Shown here piece by piece: positions 8,225-18,039 of a DNA stretch of 64,000 bases. Every line of letters begins with the position of its first letter. Positions within the stretch are counted from its first letter, which is position 1. The position numbers were made by a program, and so were the translations under genes. The notes beneath the pieces were generated by a model. The model was not told where the DNA came from. It searched no databases and saw only the letters and a list, made by a program, of their open reading frames with translations. The DNA comes from Microbacterium sp. AG238 (GTDB lineage Bacteria; Actinomycetota; Actinomycetes; Actinomycetales; Microbacteriaceae), in contig NZ_RAQC01000002.1 of assembly GCF_003610405.1 (NCBI RefSeq), positions 248,001-312,000 on the forward strand. Direction: 5' to 3'.

Positions 8225-8662
8225 ATGACGATCGCGACCGCCCCCGAGGCCATCCGCGCCTTCGGTCTGCGAGTCACCGAGTCTCGCGCCGCCGTCTACG
8301 CCGCGCTCCACGCGCGACCCCACGCGAGCGCCGACGAGGTGTACACGGCCGTCGCGGATCGGATGCCGCAGGCCAGCCGGCAGTCGGTGTACAACGCCCT
8401 CAACGATTTCGCCGACGCGGGCCTCGCCCGTCGCATCGAGCCCGCCGGCCGCTCCATGCTGTTCGAACTCCGCGTCGGCGACAACCACCACCATCTCGTC
8501 TGCACCGCATGCGGCCGAGTGGAAGACGTCGACTGCGCCGTCGGGCACGCACCGTGCCTGCACCCGTCCGACGATCACGGCTTCGAGGTCGCCTCGGCCG
8601 AGGTGACCTACTGGGGGCGGTGCGCGGAATGCGCCTCATCCGCGACCCCGGCGGCATCCTGA
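8225..8662 (+). CDS. furA: Fur-family repressor, FurA type
   Basis: A 145-residue metal- or peroxide-responsive repressor. A winged-helix domain covers about residues 8-80 (ADEVYTAVADRMPQASRQSVYNAL as the recognition region). The Fur metal-binding segment follows, with HHHLVC (88-93), C93-x2-C96, and a second pair C133-x2-C136. The gene lies 39 bp upstream of katG on the same strand, the classic furA-katG operon in which FurA represses both genes and peroxide relieves repression. An inverted repeat overlapping its own -35 supports autoregulation. Transcription is predicted to begin at the ATG itself. A shorter final region than long Fur proteins is normal for FurA. Confidence 0.93.
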   Translation: MTIATAPEAIRAFGLRVTESRAAVYAALHARPHASADEVYTAVADRMPQASRQSVYNALNDFADAGLARRIEPAGRSMLFELRVGDNHHHLVCTACGRVEDVDCAVGHAPCLHPSDDHGFEVASAEVTYWGRCAECASSATPAAS

Positions 8663-11047
<2,385 letters not shown>

Positions 11048-11063
11048 TCCGCGGCATCCCTTC

Positions 11064-11097
11064 GAAGGCCCGTCCCGATTCTGCGGGGCGGGCCTTC
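11064..11097 (+). terminator. katG terminator
   Basis: A 13-bp stem (GAAGGCCCGTCCC with GGGGCGGGCCTTC, one G-U pair) with an 8-nt loop, 16 bp after the katG stop. Confidence 0.8.
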
Positions 11098-11145
11098 GTC
11101 GTCTGGGCTTTGTGTGGGGCGGGGTGGCTGGATAGGGGTTCGGCT

Positions 11146-11180
11146 GGGTTGGGTTGGGTTGGGTTGGGTTGGGTTGGGTT
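11146..11180 (+). repeat. (GGGTT)7 pentanucleotide repeat, G-quadruplex-forming
   Basis: Seven perfect tandem GGGTT units, extended on both sides by near-copies. Runs of three G separated by two T meet the usual G-quadruplex pattern on the plus strand. Pentamer repeats of this kind are also prone to slippage. It sits directly before the palindromic array. Confidence 0.95.
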
Positions 11181-11190
11181 GGTTGGCGGG

Positions 11191-11755
11191 TTGGCAGTTG
11201 GCGCCCCTTCTCTGAGCCGGAGGGGGCGCGAGCTGCCACGTGAGGGGGAGACGCTGGCTTGGGTTGGCAGATGGTGCCCGATCGCGCGCTGGGTGTGGGC
11301 GCGAGCTGCCAAGCGAGCGGGATGCTGGTGGGGCGGGGTGGCCGCGTGGCCGGGGCGCCTGCTCGCCGGAGGTTGGGGCGCGCTGCCACAGGCTCTTGGG
11401 TTGGCAGTTGGCGCCGCTTCTCTGAGCCGGAGGCGGCGCGAGCTGCCAGGTGAGGGGGGAGACGCTGGCCTGGGTTGGCAGATGGTGCCCGATCGCGCGC
11501 TGGGTGTGGGCGCGAGCTGCCAAGCGAGCGGGATGCTGCTGGGGCGGGGTGGCTGCGTAGCCGGCGTGCCTGCTCGCCGGAGGTTGGGGCGCGCTGCCAC
11601 AGGCTCTTGGGTTGGCAGTTGGCGCCGCTTCTCTGAGCCCGAGGGGGCGCAACCTGCCACCTGAGGGGGGAGACGCTGGCCTGGGTTGGCAGATGGTGCC
11701 CGATCGCGCGCTGGGTGTGGGCGCGAACTGCCAAGCGAGCGGGATGCTGCGAGGC
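11191..11755. repeat. 211-bp tandem repeat array (about 2.7 copies) made of paired palindromes
   Basis: Copies begin at 11191, 11401 and 11612 (period 210-211 bp) and are nearly identical. Each copy holds two palindromic units that start TTGGCAG and end CTGCCA(A). Type A units lie at 11191-11237, 11401-11447 and 11612-11658. Type B units lie at 11264-11312, 11475-11523 and 11686-11734. In type A the inner arms covary: GCGCCCC pairs with GGGGCGC in the first, and GCGCCGC with GCGGCGC in the second. The left edge (GGCGGGTTGGCAGTTGGCGCC-like, 11185-11205) has a degenerate partner at 11753-11773. No coding role is apparent. Confidence 0.9.
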
Positions 11756-11824
11756 GGGTTGACAGTTGCTGCCCTCTCTCCGCGGTTGAGCGGCCGCGCT
11801 CAGAGCCCAGCACCGGGGCACCGC

Positions 11825-13126
11825 TCAGAGGCGGCCCGCGGCCTTCAGCGCGAGGTAATGGTCGGCAACCGCGGGCGGGAGGGCCTCCGGGGTCGCGCTG
11901 AGGGCTTCGCCTCCGGCACGGCGGATCGCGCCGGCGACCAGTTCGGCGTCACGCGTGGCGTGCGCGATGGCCGCCTCACGGTAGACGTCTTCGGCGAGGC
12001 GCTCGGCCGGTGCCGGCTCCGGGGCGTCCTGCGCCGAGCCGACGAGCACGGTCGTGCGCTCGGTCAACGACGGCAGAGCTCCGAGGAAGCCCCGGGCGGC
12101 GTCGGGGGCGTCTTGCGCGGTCAGCAGCACCACGAGCGAGGGGCGCGACGTCAGCGCGCGCACCTCCGTGAGTACGGCGTTCCAGTCGGTGTCGATGAGT
12201 GTCGGCTCGACCGGCGCCATCGCGTCCACGAGGGCGGGCAGCAGCCGTGGACCGTCGATGCCCGTGACCCGCGCGCGCCGAGCTCGGTCGAACATGAGCA
12301 GGTGGACGTGGTCGCCCGCACGTGCGGCGAGAGCGCTCAGCAGCAGCGCCGACTCCATCGCTGCATCCAGACGGACACCGTCGCCCACGCGTGACGCGCT
12401 CGTGCGGCCGGTGTCGATGACGATCACGACGTGACGATCGCGTTCCGGGCGCCAGGTGCGCAGCATGGTCGTCCCCGCTCGGGCGGTCGCACGCCAATCG
12501 ATGGAGCGGACGTCGTCGCCCCGCACGTACTCGCGGAGGCTGTCGAACTCGGTTCCGCGCCCGCGTACCTGAACGCTCGTGTTGCCGTCGAGCTCCCGTA
12601 GGCGGGCGAGGCGCGACGGCAGGTGCCGGCGCGAGGCGAACGGCGGCAGCACCCGCAACGCCCCCGGCGCGGCGATCACGCGCTGCCGTCCCGCGAGCCC
12701 CATCGGGCCGCGACTGCGCACCGCGATGAACGCCGAGCGCAGCTCACCGCGACGTCGGGGCAGCAGTGGCATCGCGACGGCTCGACGCTCGCCGGCGGGG
12801 ATGTCGATGGTCGCACGGGCCTCGCCTGCGCCGGCGGTCGGCTGCCAGCCGTCGCGCAGATCGCCGCGGATGCGGCGGGGTCCGCGGTTTCGCAGCAGAA
12901 GGCTCGTCTCGACGCGCTCGCCGGCACGTGCCCGGGACGGGATGCGCCGCTCGACCTCGATGTCGCGCAGCGGGCCGGCCAGCACGGTATCGACCACCGC
13001 GAGGATGATGCAGAGCCCCGCCCATGCGAGCGCCGTCCACGCCGCGTCGATCCCCGCCGCGGGGGCGAGGACGACGGGCACGACGCCGAGGGCGACGAGC
13101 AGCACGAACAAGCCGGAGAGGTACAC
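11825..13126 (-). CDS. DUF58 domain-containing protein
   Basis: A 433-residue protein. Two N-terminal membrane segments (about 5-23 and 28-49) precede a soluble region. The DUF58 core (about 190-245) reads GTEFDSLREYVRGDDVRSID followed by a VWA-like segment beginning with VVIVIDTGRTS, where the MIDAS Ser pattern is incomplete. DUF58 proteins are encoded with MoxR AAA+ ATPases, which are thought to act as chaperones for VWA-type partners. It is the last gene of a five-gene minus-strand operon, 6 bp after moxR. The C-terminal 100 residues are Ala/Glu-rich. Confidence 0.9.
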   Translation of the reverse strand: MYLSGLFVLLVALGVVPVVLAPAAGIDAAWTALAWAGLCIILAVVDTVLAGPLRDIEVERRIPSRARAGERVETSLLLRNRGPRRIRGDLRDGWQPTAGAGEARATIDIPAGERRAVAMPLLPRRRGELRSAFIAVRSRGPMGLAGRQRVIAAPGALRVLPPFASRRHLPSRLARLRELDGNTSVQVRGRGTEFDSLREYVRGDDVRSIDWRATARAGTTMLRTWRPERDRHVVIVIDTGRTSASRVGDGVRLDAAMESALLLSALAARAGDHVHLLMFDRARRARVTGIDGPRLLPALVDAMAPVEPTLIDTDWNAVLTEVRALTSRPSLVVLLTAQDAPDAARGFLGALPSLTERTTVLVGSAQDAPEPAPAERLAEDVYREAAIAHATRDAELVAGAIRRAGGEALSATPEALPPAVADHYLALKAAGRL

Positions 13127-13132
13127 GGCGAC

Positions 13133-14098
13133 TCAGATCGGGACGCGCGTCTGCTGCAGCACCGAGGTGAGGATCGTGTCGGGCGAGACCCCCTCGATCT
13201 CGGCGTCCGGGCGAAGCTGCAGCCGATGACGCCAGGCCGGCACGAGCATGGTCTGGACATGGTCGGGCGTGATCGCCGGGTACCCGCCGAGCCACGCCCA
13301 CGCCTTGGCGGCGGCGAGCAGCGCGGTCGCGGCGCGCGGGCTCGCCCCGAGCTGCACCGAGGGGGACTGCCGGGTCGCCCGCGCGAGGTCCACGACGTAC
13401 CCGAGGACGTCGTCGGAGACCTCCACCGCGGCTGCGGCCTGTTGAGCGGCGCGGATCTCGGCTGCCGTGACGACGGCCGAAACGCCCGCGGTCTCGAGCG
13501 ACCCGGGCCGGAAGCCGTCGGCGTGACGACGCAGCACCGAGATCTCGTCGTCGCGCGCGGGGAGGTCGATGACCAGCTTCAGCAGGAAGCGGTCGAGCTG
13601 CGCTTCGGGGAGGGTGTAGGTGCCTTCGTGCTCGACGGGGTTCTGCGTCGCGGCGACGAGGAACGGGTCGGGGAGGGGGCGGGAGACGCCGTCGGCCGAG
13701 ACCTGACGCTCCTCCATCGCCTCCAGGAGGGCGGCCTGCGTCTTCGGCGGCGTCCGGTTGATCTCATCCGCGAGCAGCACGTTGGTGAAGACCGGTCCGG
13801 AACGGAACTCGAACTCGCCGGTACGCGCGTCGTAGACCAGTGACCCGGTGACGTCGCCCGGCATGAGGTCGGGAGTGAACTGGATGCGGGTGGTGTCGAG
13901 GCCGACGGCTCGGCTGAAGGTACGCACGAGCAGCGTCTTCGCGACGCCGGGCACGCCTTCGAGCAGCACGTGCCCGCGGCCGAGGAGCGCGATGAGGAGG
14001 CCGGTGACGGCTCCGTCCTGCCCGACGACGGCCTTGCCGACCTCGAGCCGGACGCGGTTCATCGCTTCGCGGAGGTCGCCGGGTGCGGTCTCGCTCAT
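13133..14098 (-). CDS. MoxR-family AAA+ ATPase
   Basis: A 321-residue cytoplasmic ATPase. Walker A is GVPGVAKT (48-55), Walker B is VLLADE (107-112, followed by INR), and sensor 1 is TQNP (151-154). A helical lid (AAA_lid) follows from about 235. MoxR ATPases are proposed to remodel or mature DUF58/VWA partners at the membrane. The ATG overlaps the stop of the upstream DUF4350 gene (ATGA), so translation is coupled. The length is standard for the family. Confidence 0.95.
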   Translation of the reverse strand: MSETAPGDLREAMNRVRLEVGKAVVGQDGAVTGLLIALLGRGHVLLEGVPGVAKTLLVRTFSRAVGLDTTRIQFTPDLMPGDVTGSLVYDARTGEFEFRSGPVFTNVLLADEINRTPPKTQAALLEAMEERQVSADGVSRPLPDPFLVAATQNPVEHEGTYTLPEAQLDRFLLKLVIDLPARDDEISVLRRHADGFRPGSLETAGVSAVVTAAEIRAAQQAAAAVEVSDDVLGYVVDLARATRQSPSVQLGASPRAATALLAAAKAWAWLGGYPAITPDHVQTMLVPAWRHRLQLRPDAEIEGVSPDTILTSVLQQTRVPI

Positions 14099-15285
14099 GG
14101 GGTGTTCCTTTCGGGGCGGACGGATCGGAGGACTGCTGCTTCGACGTCGCGCAGACGGTCGGCGGCGTCGACGAGTTCGCGGTCGTTTCGGGGGAGGTCG
14201 TCGAGAAGGATGCCGCGGACGCGCGTGCGGTCGTCACCGATGCGGCTCGCGGCGGCATCGGCGATGGCGCCGGCGTCGGCTGAGCCGAGCCCCAGCGACC
14301 GGGCGATGCGGCGGAGCGCCTCGCGCCGCAGCTGGTCGAGCGCGTGCACGGGGTCGGCTGATGCCGCGTACAGGCGCGCTCGGCCCTCGGTGGTCTCCGA
14401 CGCGCGGACGGTCACCGGCAGGTTCTCCGCCACGAGCGGGCCGAAGCGGCGGCCGCGCCAGACGGCTGCGGCGACGACCGAACCGAGCAGGAGCAGGATC
14501 GCCGGAGTCACCCACGCGGGCGTGAGCTCGCCCAGCGACGGGGCCGCGGTGATGGAGCCGTCGCCGATCGACGGCAGGTACCAGACGACGGCGCCGGTCG
14601 CGCCCAACAGGTTCAGCCCGAGCGCGGCGTTGCCCTCGTCCGCCAGTCGCTGGTTGACCAGCAGAGCCGTGGCGTCCACAGCGACGACGCTCGCCGCGTC
14701 ATCGACGGAGGCGACGAGCCCGTAGCCCGATGCGGCGGGGTAGCAGGCGTGGTCCACCCCCTCGCCGGTGAACACCTCGCCCGGGCTGACGGGGCCGCTG
14801 ATGTCGGCGGCGGGCAGGTCGCAGTCGGGCTCGACGGTCGAGCCGTCCGTGAACCCGGCGCTGCGTGCGTCTCCCAGCAACAGGCGCAGATCGCGCGTTC
14901 GCGGCTCGAGCAGGACGACACCGGCGGCGGCATCGCGCAGCTCCAGGATGTCGTCGTCGTCGAGGGGTGCGGTGTCGGCGATCGCGAGCGTCGCGCCGTT
15001 GCCCTCGAGAGCCTGCAGAGCCGCCGCTCGATCGCGTGCGACCGTGACCTCGACGCCGCGGTCGCGCAGCAGCGCGGTCAGGGCGCGCGATCCTTCGGGG
15101 CCGGCTGCATCCGGGTCGAGGAGCCCCTGTGCGGGCATCGTGTTGATACCCGCGACGGCTGCGACCGCGATGCCCGCGACGAGGAGGCCGGCTGCCACAC
15201 CCGCCCAGCCGAGCACGGCCCGGGACCGCCGTCGCACAGACCCAGCCCCAGGCGCAGGCGCCACCGTCGCCGCTGTGATGCTCAT
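14095..15285 (-). CDS. DUF4350 domain-containing membrane protein
   Basis: A 396-residue protein. It has a transmembrane segment at about 25-48, then a DUF4350 domain (about 60-240) beginning EGSRALTALLRDRGVEV, and a second transmembrane segment at about 266-285. A cytoplasmic helical C-terminus follows. DUF4350 resembles a GATase/ThuA-like fold and sits outside the membrane. The start chosen (MSITAATV) overlaps the stop of DUF4129 by 4 bp; a longer open frame upstream is an artefact of the neighbouring gene. It forms a membrane complex gene set with DUF4129, MoxR and DUF58. Biochemical role unknown. Confidence 0.88.
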   Translation of the reverse strand: MSITAATVAPAPGAGSVRRRSRAVLGWAGVAAGLLVAGIAVAAVAGINTMPAQGLLDPDAAGPEGSRALTALLRDRGVEVTVARDRAAALQALEGNGATLAIADTAPLDDDDILELRDAAAGVVLLEPRTRDLRLLLGDARSAGFTDGSTVEPDCDLPAADISGPVSPGEVFTGEGVDHACYPAASGYGLVASVDDAASVVAVDATALLVNQRLADEGNAALGLNLLGATGAVVWYLPSIGDGSITAAPSLGELTPAWVTPAILLLLGSVVAAAVWRGRRFGPLVAENLPVTVRASETTEGRARLYAASADPVHALDQLRREALRRIARSLGLGSADAGAIADAAASRIGDDRTRVRGILLDDLPRNDRELVDAADRLRDVEAAVLRSVRPERNTP

Positions 15286-15914
15286 ACCGGCACCTGCGCT
15301 CGTGCCGTCGCGAGACGCTCGTCGAGAGCGCGCACGGAGGCGTATGCCGCGGCGGTTCCGGGCCGTCGCAAGTACCGCACGTCGTCGAAGACCCGGGCTG
15401 CCCGGTCGAGATCGTCGCTCTCCGCCGGGAAGATGCGACCTGCGTCGGCGGCGAAGCGGTGCACCGTCGTACCGGGAGCCGGGTCGACGATTGTGCGCTC
15501 CGCGAGCCCGCGCGCGAGGGCCCGCACGCGCAGGACGATCGCCTCGTCCCACGCGCCGCGGCTCGCGGCATCCTCTGCGTCGGCACGCAGCTGGGCGGCG
15601 CTGCGCGTCTCGTCCTCGCCGAAGAGGGACACGCTCGCGCGCGAACGCACGACCGTCCGCGGCCGCCCCCAGATCAGGATCGCCACGCCGACGAGCAGCA
15701 GAAGGACGACGATCGCCCCGACGGCGAGCCACGGCCCGAGCGTCGCGGGGACCTGCCCGCTGAACAGGGCCCCGAGGAACTCGACGACGCCGCGTGCGAA
15801 ACGGTCGATGGGCGTCGGCTCCGCCTCTTGGTAGGCGGCCTTCGACAGCTCCGCCTCCGCCCACCGACGGGCTTCGTCGGGGTCGGGGGCGACCGGTGTG
15901 CCGATGAATCTCAT
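15282..15914 (-). CDS. DUF4129 domain-containing protein
   Basis: A 210-residue protein with one transmembrane segment (about 64-86). The DUF4129 domain is in the cytoplasmic C-terminal half (about 125-195), containing AWDEAIVLRVRALARGLAER and DDLDRAARVFDDVRYL. DUF4129 is found fused to transglutaminase-like domains in some bacteria. Here it is a short stand-alone version. It overlaps its neighbours by 4 bp at both ends, which places it in the middle of a coupled operon. Role inferred only from context: a membrane or cell-wall related complex with MoxR. Confidence 0.87.
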   Translation of the reverse strand: MRFIGTPVAPDPDEARRWAEAELSKAAYQEAEPTPIDRFARGVVEFLGALFSGQVPATLGPWLAVGAIVVLLLLVGVAILIWGRPRTVVRSRASVSLFGEDETRSAAQLRADAEDAASRGAWDEAIVLRVRALARGLAERTIVDPAPGTTVHRFAADAGRIFPAESDDLDRAARVFDDVRYLRRPGTAAAYASVRALDERLATARAQVPV

Positions 15915-17209
15915 GCGCGGTCAGCGCCCGGAGCGGTCCAGTTGGTCGATGACGGGCGATCAGCGGATGCGGCGGGCGTCTCCGCGCCCGGGCCCGGTTG
16001 CGCGGAGGGGGGCGACTCGGGGGATGCGGGCGGCGCGGGCTGAACCGGCTGGTATCCGGGCTGCGACGCCGGCGGCGGGGGATAGCCGGGCTGCGGCGCA
16101 TATCCGGGCAGCGGTGCATAGCCGTAGCCCGGCTGCGCACCGGCGTACGTCGGCTGCTGCCAGCGGCCGTCCAGCGTGCGACCGACGTTGCGGCGATAAG
16201 GGTCGGGGGCGGCGACGCCGGCATCGCGCTGGTCGACGTACGACGACAGGTCGAGGTCGAGTCCTTCGCGCCGCATGCGGCAGTCGATGTACACGAGCGC
16301 TCCCGCGGTCGACTGCACGATCACGGCGATGGTCTGGATGAGGGTCACGAAGGCCTGCGCCAGGAGCGTGCCGACCAGCAGCGCGATGATCTGGCCGGGC
16401 TCGGGGTCGCCGGTGGGGGTGATGACCGAGGTGAGCCCCATCGTGACGAACGAGAACGGCACGCTGACGACCTGGGCCAGGACCCCGAAACTCATCGAGA
16501 TGATGACGATGATGCCGAGCGTCGGCCAGAACCGACCCCGGGTGAGTCGCCACGATCGAGCGATGGCACCGAAGACGGTCGCCTGCTCGAGGACGATGAC
16601 CGAGGGCACCAGCAGAAGCTTCGTGCTCAGCCAGAGGCTCAGCGGGATCGCCGACAGGCCCAGGACGACGGCCAGGATGATCGCCGCGGGGCCGACGCTC
16701 ACCGCGAGCCCCACGATCCCGGCGGCGAGGATGCCGACGACGACCGCGACGATGAGGAAGACCAGGGCGGAGTATCCGATCAGCCGCCACGCCACGGGCT
16801 TCACGCGACGCCACAGTGCCCCGAGGGTGTGCTTCTCGGCGACGACAGCGTGCGCGACCTCGCTGACCACGACGCCTTGGACGAGGACGCCGAGCGCCCC
16901 CGAGGCCAGAGACAGCACGAGCGCCGTCGCCCCGCTGATCGCGATCGAGCCGGCCAGGACGGTCTCGAACTCCTCGGTACCGGGCCGCAGCGACGCGAGC
17001 CTGCCGAAGGTCGCGAAACCGACCGCGACGATCCCCGCGGTCGCCACCAGGATCGCGACGGTCTGCACGACCAGGGCGAAGCCCAGCAGGACCTTCGGAT
17101 TCTGGCGCAATGCCGAGAACGAGCGTCCCAGGATCACCCCGAACGAGAGCGGCTGAAGCGGGATGATGCCGGGACGCGGCGCCGGCGTCCACGCGGGGTA
17201 TGACGTCAC
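15911..17209 (-). CDS. Glycerophosphoryl diester phosphodiesterase membrane-domain protein
   Basis: A 432-residue protein with a GPDPase membrane domain only: about six hydrophobic segments between residues 30 and 320, and no catalytic phosphodiesterase domain. The C-terminal 90 residues are Pro/Gln/Tyr/Gly-rich (PQPGYPPPPASQPGYQP-like), a disordered tail seen in many Micrococcales versions. The GTG start at 17209 is chosen because AGGAGTG lies 5 nt upstream and the protein then begins with its short Pro-rich leader. Longer upstream reading frames run into the divergent mtrA. It is the first gene of the DUF4129-DUF4350-MoxR-DUF58 operon. Confidence 0.85.
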   Translation of the reverse strand: MTSYPAWTPAPRPGIIPLQPLSFGVILGRSFSALRQNPKVLLGFALVVQTVAILVATAGIVAVGFATFGRLASLRPGTEEFETVLAGSIAISGATALVLSLASGALGVLVQGVVVSEVAHAVVAEKHTLGALWRRVKPVAWRLIGYSALVFLIVAVVVGILAAGIVGLAVSVGPAAIILAVVLGLSAIPLSLWLSTKLLLVPSVIVLEQATVFGAIARSWRLTRGRFWPTLGIIVIISMSFGVLAQVVSVPFSFVTMGLTSVITPTGDPEPGQIIALLVGTLLAQAFVTLIQTIAVIVQSTAGALVYIDCRMRREGLDLDLSSYVDQRDAGVAAPDPYRRNVGRTLDGRWQQPTYAGAQPGYGYAPLPGYAPQPGYPPPPASQPGYQPVQPAPPASPESPPSAQPGPGAETPAASADRPSSTNWTAPGADRA

Positions 17210-17294
17210 GATGCACTCCTGGAACAGTCGGCTCGGTCGAACCCATCGTGTCACACGAGCGCGCAGCATCCGGAGTCGACGGCGCGCGGGTCGG

Positions 17295-17300
17295 GTACGG
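17295..17300 (+). promoter_or_regulatory. Candidate mtrA -10 element
   Basis: TACGGT, about 50 nt before the mtrA ATG. I see no convincing -35. Confidence 0.3.
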
Positions 17301-17351
17301 TGAGTACGCGCACGTCGCGCGCGAGCCCGAGCCGAAAGACGAACGCCGCCC

Positions 17352-18032
17352 ATGACTTCTCGCATCCTGGTGGTCGATGACGACACCGCCCTGGCGGAGA
17401 TGATCGGCATCGTGCTGCGCACCGAGGGGTTCGACACCGTGTTCTGCGCCGATGGCGCGGCGGCCGTCGAGACCTGGCGCACCGAGAAGCCCGATCTGAT
17501 CCTGCTCGACCTCATGCTCCCCGGTGTGGACGGCATAGAGATCTGCACCCAGGTGCGGGCCGAGTCCGGCGTGCCGATCATCATGCTGACCGCGCGCACC
17601 GACACCGCGGACGTCGTGCGCGGCCTCGAGTCGGGAGCCGACGACTACATCGTCAAGCCGTTCAACCCCAAAGAACTGGTCGCCCGTATCCGGACGCGGT
17701 TGCGTCCCGCGGTAGCGTCGGCGTCGGAATCGCTGCGCATCGGCGACCTCGTCGTCGACGTCGAGGGCCACGAAGTCCGGCGCGGCACCGACGTGATCGC
17801 GTTGACGCCCCTCGAGTTCGAGCTGCTCGTCGCGCTCGCCTCGAAGCCGCAGCAGGTGTTCTCGCGCGAGATGCTGCTCGAGCAGGTCTGGGGCTATCAC
17901 TACAAGGCCGACACGCGTCTGGTGAACGTGCACGTGCAGCGGCTGCGGGCGAAGGTCGAGATCGATCCCGACAACCCGCGCATCGTGACGACCGTCCGCG
18001 GCGTCGGCTATCGCGCCGGCGCCGTCATCTGA
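17352..18032 (+). CDS. mtrA: DNA-binding response regulator MtrA
   Basis: A 226-residue OmpR/PhoB-type regulator. The receiver domain (about 4-115) has the acid pair D10/D11, phospho-acceptor D53 (LLDLMLPG), T80 and K102. A winged-helix effector domain (about 130-223) ends NPRIVTTVRGVGYRAG. MtrA of the MtrAB system controls cell-wall hydrolases, osmotic response and division in actinobacteria. It is 7 bp upstream of mtrB, and lpqB follows, the invariant mtrA-mtrB-lpqB operon. Similarity to the MtrA consensus is very strong across the receiver. Confidence 0.97.
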   Translation: MTSRILVVDDDTALAEMIGIVLRTEGFDTVFCADGAAAVETWRTEKPDLILLDLMLPGVDGIEICTQVRAESGVPIIMLTARTDTADVVRGLESGADDYIVKPFNPKELVARIRTRLRPAVASASESLRIGDLVVDVEGHEVRRGTDVIALTPLEFELLVALASKPQQVFSREMLLEQVWGYHYKADTRLVNVHVQRLRAKVEIDPDNPRIVTTVRGVGYRAGAVI

Positions 18033-18039
18033 CGATCCG

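Larger units (their letters stand above)
11098..11824. other. Gene-free region of about 0.7 kb between katG and the DUF58 gene
   Basis: No plausible gene is present. The long open frames seen here on both strands are low-complexity by-products of repeats (Gln/Pro/Thr- or Gly/Arg-rich). The region holds the GGGTT tract, the 211-bp tandem array, and near its end a small hairpin, TGAGCG/CGCTCA (11786-11801), that could end the minus-strand DUF58 transcript. Confidence 0.8.

Noticed and set aside
11191..11755. CRISPR array
   Set aside because: The units are not short direct repeats with unique spacers. The full 211-bp period including the would-be spacers is repeated, and no cas genes are present.
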